Assembly: GCF_014898055.3 (NCBI RefSeq)
Contig: NW_026555331.1
Location: 98,230,684 to 98,294,683, forward strand
Reading direction: 5' to 3'
Length of the DNA stretch: 64,000 nt
From: Talpa occidentalis
Taxonomy: Eukaryota; Chordata; Mammalia; Eulipotyphla; Talpidae
Below, one piece after another: positions 12,580 through 24,381 of this stretch. Numbering within the stretch: position 1 is the first letter of the stretch; every line of letters begins with the position of its first letter. The notes under the pieces were generated by a model. The model was not told the origin of the DNA, did not search any database, and saw only the letters and a list, made by a program, of their open reading frames with translations. A program made the translations under genes and the position numbers.

Positions 12580-12970
12580 CTCTTATCCTCAAATCTTTAA
12601 AACATTTTTTAGTTTCTGCCAATTTCTAAAAAAGGGTACTTAATTCAAATTCTAAGTAGAGAGTACTTAAGGACCCACAGTTAGGTCAAGCCTACTTCTT
12701 CAAGTTCTCTTCTATCTGCACATCTCTGCTCTGAAACCAATACTCACTGTTACCATTCTCCAGCTCTCCATGCATCATGCTTCTACCTGCCTGGAATCCC
12801 TTCTCTCCCTAGTTGCCATCAAACCCTCTCTACTTTATTTTTCTATACTTGCCACCAAAAACACATCCTCCATAAAGTCATCTGTCTTACTCTACACTTT
12901 CCTTTGTGCAGCCATGAAATTTGCAGAGATTGCATTCTGTATTTGACTACATTTATTTAGATTAATAGAA
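12580..12970 (+). repeat. L2 LINE 3' portion
   Basis: L2 motif order: 'ctgctctgaaaccaatactc', 'cttctacctgcctggaatccc', 'acatcctccataaagtcatc', then 'gcagagattgcattctgtat'. Confidence 0.65.
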
Positions 12971-12979
12971 GTACAATTT

Positions 12980-13150
12980 AGTGACTAAGAGTGCGTGCTA
13001 TGTCAGCTGGCTATCATAGCCCAACTACTTTCCAGCTTTGTAACTTTGAAAAAGTTTTCTCTTTAATTAGTGCAGAGTTGCAATGCGTACATTTTCTACA
13101 AATATCAGATAAAATAACACTTGTAGAGCTCTTAGAAGAATTCAAGTGTT
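12980..13150 (-). repeat. MIR-like remnant
   Basis: Reverse-complement MIR order: a '...agcccaactactttccagct' segment, 'ttgtaactttgaaaaagtt', then 'cagataaaataac'. Diverged. Confidence 0.5.
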
Positions 13151-13159
13151 TATTATATA

Positions 13160-15290
13160 TTATTATTTGCAAGTGAGTTTTGCCCATCAGCTATAAAGTC
13201 ATTGGATCCAGAATCCAGAATAGTACCTATCTTCACAAACTCTTAGCAAAGTCCTTCATTTAATATTAGACCAATGATTATTTGCCAAATTGATCTGTAA
13301 GGAAACTCAAGGGTCTGTATATCTTGAGGCAGTATTATCCTAACTACCGCAATAAGGTCAGTCTTGTTAATTGAAAAAATATTTAGGAAAGCAAAGAAAG
13401 GAGGGGAAATCATTAGAATTTTAAAGAAGGGGAAATTATAAACAGAATACAAAAAGGAATCTTGTACAATAAGCTGAAAGTGTGAATAAATGAAGAATAG
13501 GCTTTGATATTAAAGTATGGCTTCTGATATATATTTTTTGTAATCAAGGGCTAAGAATTTGGCAACCAACAAGATGTGACATATGAGATTTTTTGTTGAA
13601 AACTCTGAACTATTGAGAAGAAAAATTTTGCACTTTATAAAATAACCCCCAGGCTCCTATTCAGTCTTTCTTTCCCATCTATTTACATGAGGCAAGATAA
13701 TTTAAATTTCTGGGATTAGTTTTTAAAATGAGGGAGTTGAATTGGGTAGGATTTGTGAGTACTTCTCTGTTTTGGTCACAAATCTATGTGATCCTATTCT
13801 CCACCCACCCCACCCCACACATACAGGCTTATTTTTAGCAGATATTTCTCCAGGATTTACCACATGTATCTGATATTTCTACTATATCTACTATGGCATA
13901 TGTCATAATACTCTGACATTGGATATAATACTTACAAGGAAATATAGTCTCCATTCTTTTTATAAGAATGAGGGGATCAATACTAATATCACATGATTAT
14001 ATAATTAAAAGTGGCACCCATGCGAGAATGCTCAGCCTTTGCTATTGGGCTTGACAGGTCCCAATAATTTATTTTCTTCTTCCATTTGGAAAATTCTTAA
14101 ACATCAAAATCAAGTGTAAATATTAACTTATGAAGGTTTTTCAAACCCCCTATGTACTCCTATTCAGAACTTAACTAAATATATTTATGTCTATTATAAT
14201 ACTGACACACTAATCACATTTTATGGTAATTATTCACTATAAATCTATTTTCCTAGTCAGGTGTTATTTTTCAGTCCTTAAAACTAGCGTTAGCAGAGGT
14301 CTTCACACATAGAAAAAGTTCAAAGATTATTTGCCAATGAATGAATAAATGAAGCTAATGGGTGAAGTGAGAAAACATTTCTTTTCCCAAAAAACACAGA
14401 GACATTAATTCTAGTTTGAAAAGAACAAAGGTTGAAAGGTTCTGTCACAGGAGCAGGTAACTAGAAGTCCACTTTGGGAAATGCTACAATACTCAGCTGT
14501 TTCTGTGTCTTCCCTGGCCAACTAAGCCAATTTGATCTTCCTAGTTCATGAATGCCTCATTGTCTCAGAAACTTTCCTCTCCTATTGCTTATGTCTTAGG
14601 AAAACAAATACAAGATTTTCTTGAGAAGCTAATTAATCCTTTTGATAAGGAAAATGTATCTAAACAAGAACTGTACAATATAAACCTAATGTAAATCACA
14701 AATGTGACTCAATTATATAACTGAATTTTCCAGTGGTCACATTATTATTTCTCCATATAATCAAATTTTTGAAATATTTTACTTTCTTTTTTTAATATAT
14801 ACTCAGTACCTGAAATCTAGGGTGAATTTTATACTTGGAGCACATCTTCAGACTAGTCACATTTAAATTGCTCAATAGCCACATGGGTCTAGTGGCCACT
14901 CTTGTTTGTCTGTGAAAATCTTAATGATTCGTAATTCTAGTTATGGTTGCAAGTCAAAGAAAAACAAGTTTCTTCCCAAGTATTTTATCACATAGGAGAT
15001 ACATTGTTTTACAAAGTTAGTTAATTTCAGTTAGTGAGAACATTAGAGGCAATTTGCTTTCTGTTGACCCACATTTTCTGGTAACCCATTACATAGTGTC
15101 TCCTAAACTTAGATAGTTTAATGCAGCAGATACTTTGAATTTGCTCTTTCATAAACACTTTATGTCTCCCTCTGAAAGACTATTCTATAGTTTCGAGGGC
15201 CTAAGATGTTTGATCATACCTCCTTGCCAGAGCTGAAAATATATTAGCAAAGTCATTAATTAAATCATTTCCTTCTTTCAAAAATCTGTT
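13160..15290. other. Unassigned intronic DNA
   Basis: No gene, no recent repeat. AT-rich, with a few short open frames lacking features. Confidence 0.5.
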
Positions 15291-15296
15291 CTTTTT

Positions 15297-15566
15297 GCTC
15301 CCTGGCGGCGCAAGGGGTTAGGCACAGCACTATGAAGCTATCCGCAGCCACTGCAGCATGAGTTTGATCCCCGGAGGCCAGGAAGCAACACTTACAGCAC
15401 ACAGCAGACCTCTCCTGCCTCGCCCACTGCTCCCCTCAGCGGTGTATATCAGTCAGTCTGCCTGTTCTGCTCCCTACTCTGTCTCTGGTGAATCCTAGCA
15501 CCACCCACACCTCTGGCCTGTACCCCAGACCTTGTATACATAAATAAATAAATAAATCTTTAAAAC
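15297..15566 (+). repeat. Rhin-1-like SINE (subfamily B)
   Basis: Full body from 'ctccctggcggcgcaag' to AATAAATAAATAAATCTTT. Imperfect TSD: aaaatctgttctttt before the element and aaaatctattccttt after (15567-15582). Forms a tail-to-tail inverted pair with the next element. Confidence 0.92.
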
Positions 15567-15605
15567 AAAATCTATTCCTTTAAGAATATCCTTTCTTTAA
15601 GAATT

Positions 15606-15875
15606 CTTTTTTTTTTTTTTAAAGAATTGTTTATTTATGCATACAAGAGCTGGGGCACAAGCCAGGGATGCAGGGTGAGAGGATCCATCAGAGACAGAGC
15701 GGGGAACAGAACAGGCAGATTGACTGAAATACACCACTGAGGGGAGCAGTGGGCGAGACAGGAGAGGTCTTCCTCACCATGTGGGTTTCTCCCTGGCTGG
15801 CTGGGGATCGAACTCATGCTGCAGAGGCTGCGGATTGTTTCATAGTGCAGTGCTTAACCTCTTGCGCCACCAGGG
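15606..15875 (-). repeat. Rhin-1-like SINE (subfamily B), antisense
   Basis: T-rich tail (15606-15620) through 'gcgccaccaggg' at 15875. Only 39 bp separates it from the sense SINE upstream. It is joined directly at its head to a short sense copy. Confidence 0.92.
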
Positions 15876-15981
15876 TTGAGTGCTGGGTTGAGTGCTGGGT
15901 TGCGAGGCTGCCCACAGCCTTTGCAGTGCCAGTTCAATCCCTGGCTACCGGCGAGGGTCCCACCCAAAAAAAAAAAAAAAA
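15876..15981 (+). repeat. Short tRNA-head-only SINE with direct poly-A
   Basis: Contains only the tRNA-related region from 'ttgagtgctggg' (12-mer present twice in tandem) through the B-box (ggttcaatccctgg-like) and 'gcgagggtcccaccc', then 16 A's. The usual body and AATAAA/TCTTT tail are absent. It abuts the preceding antisense SINE head-to-head. Confidence 0.85.
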
Positions 15982-15989
15982 TTCTCGAA

Positions 15990-17160
15990 GAATATCTTTA
16001 GCTGTAAGTAATTTCAATACAAAGGTTGTGGATATTACTAAATATCCCTTATAGTATTTAAAAAAAATTCAGCTCACACGACCACTAACAAGTACATTCT
16101 GCTCTACCCATGGTCAAGGACACAATGATAGAAAGACAAGCTTCTAAATGTGGTTATTTTCAAGCCATCAATCTTTATAAAATATTTTGATAATTTTTGA
16201 AACTGTTGAATGAAGGCATACTATGAATATATACATTTGTTCATAACCTCTTTAAGAAATTAGCACTTAGCCTGTTCATTTGGATCTCTATATGTCTGAA
16301 TTAAAAAGAAAGTATTGACAGAAAATATTCAGAATTGTAGAACTTTGACATTTCTTGTTCAATCTCTTCAAAGAGAATGTGTATAGCTTCTTAAGTGAAC
16401 TTTGGTATCTGTTTTTAAAGTCTTGAAGGCAATTCACTTAGTAACCTAAGTTAATCAATAGTGCTCTTGGGTTTGGAAATAATAGCTAAACCTCTAAAAA
16501 TTTAGCTTCCATTTCCCAGCTGCTCTGGAAAAGCACCTGGACAACATTCCATAATTTCTGTAGAAAAAAGCTGCTGCATTGAAATGTCCAAGAGAAGAAA
16601 CCCTTGATTCTGTTAAAATACTTGTATTCCAATGATAGTTAAGCAATGCCAATAATTGGAGATCATTCCTGTTTCATTTGGGATAGTAGCCAGATAACTG
16701 CATTTTCCTTTTGGTTGAGCACTTACTTTAATTAATATTTAATTAACATTAAAATATTAAGACTTATATTTTTATGCATTTGTAGAAATAATGTTAGCCT
16801 AAGAATTAGTTGACTTGAACTCTTGTCCTGAGTCAATAGTTACACAATTGTGCTAAGTCTGGACTTCAGCTTACTTATCTACAGTGATGAATTTGGAATG
16901 ATTTCTATCCACAATAAAGTTTCTCTCATTCCAGCTTATATTATGTAACTTAATTATAATTCTCAACCAACAGAGAGAGAGAAAACATTATAATAATGTT
17001 CTCAATACTCCTCAAACTAGATTTCTACTTCTTCTTTACCTTTAGATATTGACAGGTCTCAAATTAGACAGAAAACAGAGAAACCATCAAAGATTCCGCT
17101 CACCAATTGCCATGAAGTGTGACAAACCCTATATATTCAGATATTCATTTTGCTCTTTCT
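15990..17160. other. Unassigned intronic DNA, possible MIR remnant
   Basis: A weak reverse-complement MIR pattern is seen at about 16800-16920 ('gacttgaactcttgtcctga', 'tacacaattgtgctaag'). Otherwise nothing recognised. Confidence 0.4.
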
Positions 17161-17169
17161 CTTTTTTAA

Positions 17170-17516
17170 AATACTCAAAGATAAAACTCATCAACATGAA
17201 ACCTCCCACTTCAGCTCTAAATGCAATCATCTTTCACCTACTCAAAGACATTTTCTATACATATGTCCTGTCCCTTTCTACTCCATTATTCACACTGGCA
17301 TGTGAACATGTTACAAAGCCTCCCTTAAAAATAAAAACCTTCCTTGACTCCAAATCCTTTCACATCTATTGCTCTATCTCTTTACACAGGCCCATCTTCA
17401 TTTCCCTGCCAAGCTTCTACATTTACTATTTCCAAATGGTAACTCCCCATTCTTTTGTAGAAGACTTCACACTGGCTTATATAACTCTGATTTACTTCAA
17501 CTACCTTTACTAAGAT
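17170..17516 (+). repeat. Old pyrimidine-rich LINE fragment (L2-like)
   Basis: C/T-rich phrases with L2-like character ('cctcccacttcagctctaaa', 'tttcacctactcaaagac'). The SINE at 17532 interrupts it and similar sequence resumes afterwards. Family uncertain. Confidence 0.35.
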
Positions 17517-17531
17517 AAGAAATGACTTCCC

Positions 17532-17800
17532 GGGCCTCCCCGCTGGCGCAGCAGTTGAGCACTGGTTTGCGAAGCTGCCCTCAGCCTCTGCAGCACCAGT
17601 TCGATCCCTGATCCCTGGGCGAGGGTCCCACATGGAGCACAGACCTCTCCTGCCTCGCCTGCTGCTCCCCTCAGCAGTGTATTTCGTCACTCTGCCTGTT
17701 CTGTTCCCCGCTCTGGCTCTGGTGAATTCTCTCACCCTCCCTCGCTTCTGACTGTACCCAGTGCTTGTGTGAATAAATAAATAAATCTTAAAAAAAAAAA
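17532..17800 (+). repeat. Rhin-1-like SINE (subfamily A)
   Basis: Complete copy: head gggcctccccgctggcgcag, B-box ggttcgatccctg-like, 3' motif 'cttctgactgtacccagtgc', AATAAATAAATCTTA then A13. Perfect 15-bp TSD aagaaatgacttccc (17517-17531, 17801-17815). Confidence 0.96.
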
Positions 17801-18369
17801 AAGAAATGACTTCCCTATTTCAGTTCTCATCTTATAAGGAGTTTCTGTCCTTGTAATACTCGGGCATCATAATCTCTTGGTACTCGGCATATTTTTCTGG
17901 TCACAACTTCTGTTTCTTTTTTTCTATATTCTCCTATAGTTTATGAATATCACAGCAACTAAAGTTTTTGTTTTGGGAGGTTTCAACCAGCCATGAGGCT
18001 TTTAATATCTTAGATTTATAGACTACTCCCATTTTCAGATTTCCAGCACAATCCTTTTTCCTTAATTCTAAAACCTATCTAACAGTCTATAGCAGCTCTC
18101 CATTTGGTTTTCTGCCCATCCTCTAGCAACATAAATCTCATATAAATATAAAGTCCCAAGTAAGTAAATATGCTCCAAATAAATCTTTGATTTCTACATA
18201 CATACACACATACTTTTCATTTTCTAATCAATATAGTTCTCAAAAGAGAAAATGGAACCTCTATCTCTATCAGCTGCTCAGATCTGACACTCATTTTTAA
18301 TATTCCACTCTAAAATTATTAAAGATAATTCAGATGAAGACAAGCTGAAAAACTAACTCTTGACAGCTA

Positions 18370-18500
18370 ACTACAGAACGAAAGCACCAAGCATGGGAAG
18401 AGAAAGGGTAACAACAAAGAGGGAAGGAAGTGCAGTGGTCTATGGTGGTGGAATATGGGTGGGTTGGTGGTGGGTGTACTATAGTGGTAATAACTGATGG
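18370..18500 (+). mobile_element. Possible L1 3' UTR fragment
   Basis: Purine-rich, TGG-repeating stretch ('tatggtggtggaatatgggt', 'ggtgggtgtactatagtggt') resembling the L1 3' UTR at 6475-6570 of this window. Confidence 0.4.
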
Positions 18501-18554
18501 GGGTGCCCCATTATTACCTCAGTTAAAAATTAATTATCAAACACGGCATCTAAT

Positions 18555-19290
18555 CAAAGTCTCACAAACTCTGTAGCTCAAATAGCCTCTTTTTTTTTAT
18601 CTCCATTCTCACCCATGTAACCATTGCATCTTACATCCCAGTTGCCTCCTAACTAGACTTGTGATTTCTTAACTTGTCTGATTCAAATATATCTTCTTAA
18701 CCTAAAATGAGTTTCTTTAAATGCAAATACAATCTTATTACTTTCTTGCTTTAAATTTTCCAATGGCTCTTTCAATTAGAGGAAGATAAAAATTGTGTAA
18801 CATGTGCATGAAACCTTAAGTAATTTTTACCCCATTTGCTTCTCTACCTCCCCAGTACCATTTATCCTCTTCCTCCTTACTTGCCATACTCCAGTCACCC
18901 TTCAGTTTCTCAAGCACACCAAACTTTTCCTATTTCAGCATTTTAACCCATACTATTCTCTCTGCTTGGAACAATGCTCTTCTTCCTCTTCATCTGAATG
19001 ATGACCTCATTATCCTTCAGAAAATATACATTCTTAGAGAAATGTTTTTCCTAATTTCCCCATTAGTAATAAAAATTGTTTTATATCTTCATAGGTCCAT
19101 ATTTTTTCTGTTTAAAACAATACATTCTGTAATTGTTCATTTGTACATTATTTGTTCACCTATATTTCTTCTAAAATTAAATAGCAGAAGATTGGGGGTC
19201 ATAATTATCTTATTCATTGCTACATTCTCTGAACCTAATAGAACATATCCCAGTATTTGTAGAATCAATATTTGTTCGCTAAATCTCATA
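18555..19290 (+). repeat. L2 LINE 3' portion
   Basis: Long L2 match by motif order: 'catcccagttgcctcctaac', 'ttaaattttccaatggctc', 'cttgccatactccagtcac', 'tctctctgcttggaac', ending near 'aatatttgttcgctaaat'. Confidence 0.7.
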
Positions 19291-19299
19291 AGAAAGAGA

Positions 19300-20706
19300 A
19301 CTGAGAAGAGTGGGCATTTGACTCATAAAAATGAGAACAAACCTGACATTCCTGACTTTTCATTGCTCTTTCTCTACACCATGCTGCCATTCCTCCACTT
19401 AACTCATCCCAGCCCAGGGCAGACCATGTATTTCCAGTCCATCAAGTGTCACTGTTGCTGATTTGGATCAATCTCCTTACACTTAACCTCGGGGAATCCC
19501 AGGCCCAGAACTGTGCTAACTTACAACCCCATTTTCCTGAGCTTTCTCTGCCTTTATTCAACTTGCAGATCCAAATTCCTCTGCTTTCCCATCTCCCAAT
19601 TCTTCTGCATTTTTAACATAGTGCTCTTCTTTAAAAGAAGTCACTTTTTCCCTTTCCTATTTTTATTTCTTTCTTTTCTTAGTCTATGGAAAATCCTGCT
19701 AATTATGCAGTGTCTTTTTTCCTTTAAGCTCAACTAATTTCTTATTTTCTATCCAGAACAAAGCACTGAAATAAAACAAGGCACACAGATCCACATACCA
19801 TGTTTCTTTGATGTCAAAAAATTACAAAATTTTTGAAATTTCAAAAATCCAGCTGGAAAATGATAAATGTACATCTTTATTATTAAAGTCATGATCTCTG
19901 ACAAATATAGCCAAGAAAGATGAAATGTGAAGAGGATACAAGGTACAACAGACATGCTGATATGATAAGCAGTCTTCCATTAACATCAGCCCATGTTGGT
20001 GGCTTTGCAGACCTCACAGAATAAAAGGCAAACAAAGCATAAATAAATTAAACAAAAGCACTCAAGGGAGAGATGGAAAGAAACCCCCCACAGTGGTAAG
20101 TGGGGGTGCACATCAAGTAGTAAAAGAAACCTTTTCCAAGATTGTAAAGTAACTAAATGAACTCAAGGACACAGGAAGGAATTTCAGAAGAAATCATCAG
20201 ACATAGCATGTAGCTAAATGACTCGCTAACTTCTTTAAATGAATCCAAGTACAAAAATCTCATGGACTTCCCACTGGGCCAGGATCCAGGTTCTTTAGTA
20301 TACATACAGAATCAGCCTTGATACTCAGAATGTCATTCCTTCACACACACCCCTCAGTGCTCATAGAATGCAATCATTTTTGAATTTAATGCACTATTCA
20401 TTGTGCCCTGATCCAATTCTGCTTTGTGATAGTTTTTCTTTTTTAAAGATAATCTTCTGAATATTTGCATATTCAAAGTAAATAAGGCTTTTTGGGTCTC
20501 AGAGCTATTTCTGCTTCAAAAGTAGTGAGGAAAATTAGAACCAAATTTGTGAATTTTCGGTAAGAGTGACTTTGAACTAGTCTTCATGTCATATATATGC
20601 AAAATTAACTTAGATGCTATAATATATTAGGGCAAGACTAAAATGTAATAGCCACAACCTGATACATGTGGAAAATATAACAGGTTTAAATGTAGAAGAT
20701 GGATTT
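19300..20706. other. Unassigned intronic DNA
   Basis: No gene or confident repeat call. Includes pyrimidine-rich patches at 19500-19720. Confidence 0.45.

Positions 20707-20710
<4 letters not shown>

Positions 20711-20751
<41 letters not shown>
20711..20751. repeat. (GA)n microsatellite
   Basis: About 20 uninterrupted GA units; likely polymorphic. Confidence 0.98.
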
Positions 20752-20754
<3 letters not shown>

Positions 20755-21734
20755 TTCCCTTGGGTATATGCCAGCTTTGAGACTATAATTTGTGACCTAT
20801 CCTAGCAGTGTTGAAACAGCCAGAGACTCCAGGGAACAGAAGATAGAAGTTATACTCTTACCAAGAATAGTCAACACATCAAGTGAATGTGCATGCAACA
20901 TGCCTGGTAGTTTCTGAAAGCCAGTCAGTTATGCAAAAAGCCAGAGCTGATTGAGGGTCAGGGCACTGTGAACTTATCCCAGAGCAGAGCCCGAGCAGTC
21001 CAAGTGGAGCTCTACTGCATATCAGAGACAATTACAAAGTGCTTTGCTCTTCTCCTCTGCTGTACATGTGCATGAGAGCAGGTGCACGTACACACATGTT
21101 CTTTATTCATGTGATTTATGTTTTTATCCTACTCTTGTTATTGAATCCTAAATACTCCAGGTTCTCATTCCCTAAGTGAAGAAACTCATCTGCTGATATA
21201 AATAGCATAATGAAAGCTGTTGAAATTTTCAGGCATGTGGTAGATTACAAATACAAGCTGCCATTGTTATCAGTATTAATATCATCATCATTACTACTCT
21301 AACTCCTGAAAGCAATCCATGTAGAAAATTAATTGGGAGGCAGTAAGTCATGGAAGAACTAAAAATTTCAACAATGCCACTAAAAATAATGAGACCAGTA
21401 ACAGATCTCTGTTTGGTAAGACAAACAAAAAGTATATCTCTTTATGCCAGTATTGACCTAGAAAATATTTCTGGAATCCCTGGACATGCACACTAAATCA
21501 CAGCTATTAATGCCCAAAACTGGCTATGTAAAGTATGAGAAGGCATATGACCTAAATGTTACGAAGCCTAGAATCCAAAGTCATTTCTAGCCATGTTCTT
21601 ACAATTTGCTCCACTTCAGAAATGCATAAAAACAAAATATCTATAATATAAAAATAGAAATCACACACAGAAAATGGCTTTTCCAGAAAAAATGTGAAAA
21701 GCTTTCAGTTATTGTTGTGGGTCAGTCATAGTTA

Positions 21735-21880
21735 CTGATCACCTAACAGGTATCAAGCCTTTTATATATAATCATTACATTTAATTTTAGAACAACTCCT
21801 TGAGATACATAGTAGTATTAATCTTTAACAGATGATAGCTGATTGCACAGTGAGTTGTAACTCAAACTTAAACAATTAGA
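21735..21880 (+). repeat. MIR-like remnant
   Basis: Pattern 'gatcacctaacaggtatcaa', 'tacatttaattttagaacaa', 'cagatgatagctgattgcac'. Diverged. Confidence 0.5.
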
Positions 21881-21889
21881 GTTTAAAAA

Positions 21890-23480
21890 TAAATTTTTGA
21901 AGAAGACTTGGATTCAACTGAACTCAAATCTTAATTCCTTCAAAATCTATTTTCATGTCATGCTGTTACCTCCAGTTAACTAAATGAACTGTTTTATATG
22001 TCAGACAGCTGTAAGAATAATTGAAAAAAAAAAAAAAAGGTACTTATGATCTTAGAAATCTAACATCAACAGGAAGGTTACCTGAATATTTGTGATGGTA
22101 GATTTAGACTTATTTCAAGATTTTTAAAATCTTATTTTGATGATATTTTTTGACATATATTAGGATCAAGGCTAAGGCTTTGCCTTGGAATTGAGTAACA
22201 ATGTCTGGACCAACTGCCATGGCCTCATGATTACCAAGTTCTACTCAGTAGAACTCACCAAGCTTAGTAAGAAATCAAGAACAGACTAGTCTTGCCATTC
22301 TTTCAGGATCTTTTGGAAGCTAGTCTCATCCCATTTAGATCAGGTAAATCTTCATTTACCATTTTTATGTGAAAATGACTTCTCAGACCCCTATAAGCAC
22401 TTCATTTTATTTTCCGTCCCATGACTTTACATATATAATAGTTTATTTAGCATGTATTTTTCTCTTCTCTGTCCAATGGAACCCTGCCTGAACTCCAAGG
22501 GCTAGAAAAAAATTTTCCTTCATGAGGAACACATTTTGAGCTATGTTTAAATTTTGTTATATTGTGTCTTCCTAACTTTTCCTCATAATATTTAATACCA
22601 TTTGAGATGCATAACTTAATTTCATTTTTAAGGCTAAAGCTTAAGCTTAATTAACAACTTAGGCTTAATCTTAATATTCCTGTATCTTACACTCCTCTCA
22701 GAACATGGGGGTTGTGCTGGCTGATTAGTTGACTATGTCAGTCTCTTCTGGAAAATAGATACAGTAATAGGGATTTGGCCTTTATGTCATCCTGCCTAAC
22801 TAATGTAATCTGGGAGGGGAAGAAAATCATGAGGTAAAGTCTTAGTAATGACCTTTTAATAAATATTCCCCAAGTTTCACATAATACAATAGAAAGAGCA
22901 TAGATTTTAAAATAAGACTGCTTTTGCTTTAAATACTCAGCTGAGCACTTAACAGTGGATCCTAGGTAAATGCTTTTTCCTCCGCAAATTTTATAGAATA
23001 CTATATTCTTCACAAAGTTGTAAGATTTGAAATAACAATGTATATGATGCATTTGAATCATATTTATAGTTGACTGTTAATAAATTTTATCTACTATTAT
23101 TTTACAGGATAAATAACTTAAGGCTCCCTGCTTCCCAAGTGATATACTTAACCACAATGATCTTATTTCTGTCTTATTCTGTACGAAATAATTTTGTACA
23201 AAATATAATAATAGATCATGAACCAATGAAACTTAGAATTGTTTCTAAGGAGTCTTAATATTGGTGCTAAAAATAATGAACACTAACTAAGGTTTTAGGA
23301 GTCATTATTGAAACATAGATACTTCATTGATGCATTTGTCAATGATACATGTACTAGAAATTGGTCATCAATTAAAAGGTGCTCTTGCAGTTTAAGAAAA
23401 ATCAAATAATTCTCCAAGATATTAGGTATAATTTTTATTTTTATTTATTTTTTTAGGTATAATTTTTAGAAGTATTAATT
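21890..23480. other. Unassigned intronic DNA
   Basis: No gene. A poly-A run lies at 22025-22038. A 15-bp phrase aggtataatttttat recurs at 23425 and 23455 around a short T/A-rich spacer (see findings). Confidence 0.45.
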
Positions 23481-23481
23481 T

Positions 23482-23744
23482 CTTTTTTTTTTAAGATTAT
23501 TTATTGATACAAGCACTGGGTACAGTCAGAAGCGCCAGAAGGTGAGAGAACTCACCAGAGCCAGAGTGGGGAGCAGAACAGGCAGACTGACAAAGTACAC
23601 TGCTGAGGGGAGCAGCGGGCATGGCAGAAGAGGTCTGCACACCGTGTAGGTCCCTCGCTGGTGGCCAGGGATCGAACCAGCACTGCAGAGGCTGCAGGCA
23701 GCTTCGCAGCCCAGCACTCAACTGCTGCGCCACCAGGGAGGCCC
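23482..23744 (-). repeat. Rhin-1-like SINE (subfamily A), antisense
   Basis: Complete from the T-rich tail to 'gcgccaccagggaggccc', with 'gcactgggtacagtcagaag' as the subfamily A 3' marker in reverse. No clear TSD. Confidence 0.93.
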
Positions 23745-23904
23745 TGTGGTATATAGTCTTATCAAATCAAAAGATAATTTATATGTGAAGAAAAGAATGA
23801 GTCAAAGGAGGGGCTGATTAAGGTATGGCAGAAGTTGCACCACAGTGAGCACTAGCTCCCAGGAAGTCAAGGAAGGGCAGGAGGGCAGTCGAGGAAAGGA
23901 GCAG

Positions 23905-24060
23905 TTAATGCTGAGTGAGCACTTACTCTGCTCCAGGGTAGGCACTGGCAGCTTTGTGAGCATTATCTTTTAGCTTCACAATAACACTATGAAATAGGTA
24001 CTAGTATTTTTCTCTTTACAAATAGAGAAACTGTTATTTAGTGAAGAAACGTTAAGTCAT
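23905..24060 (+). repeat. MIR remnant
   Basis: Clear MIR order: 'gagtgagcacttactctgct', 'gggtaggcactggca', 'cattatcttttagcttcac', 'ctatgaaataggtacta', 'tacaaatagagaaactg'. Confidence 0.75.
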
Positions 24061-24117
24061 GTTGAGTGAAATATTAATCTAGTGTGACATTTGATTTGAA
24101 TAAAGAACATACATATC

Positions 24118-24381
24118 GGGCTTCCTCAGTGGCACAGCAGGTTGAGCGCAGTGCTGCGAAGCTGTACGCAGCCTCTTCAGTGAGGGTTCAGTTCCCGGCT
24201 GGCTAGGGAGCTACCCCACATGGTGCGGCAGACCTCTCCTGTCTTGCCCGCTGCTCCCCTCAGCAGTGCTTTAGCCCATCTGCCTGTTCTGCTCCCCACT
24301 CTGTCTCTGGTGAATTCTCTCACTCTACCGTGCCTCTGGCCTATGCCTCCATTCTTATATAAATAAATCAATATTAAAAAA
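24118..24381 (+). repeat. Rhin-1-like SINE (intermediate)
   Basis: Head gggcttcctcagtggcacag, body and AATAAATCAATATT tail. It mixes subfamily features ('gcctctggcctatgcctcc'). No TSD recognised, so probably an older copy. Confidence 0.9.

Noticed and set aside
20265..20300. 'gacttcccactgggcc' as another SINE head
   Set aside because: The similarity stops after a few bases, with no B-box, body or tail.
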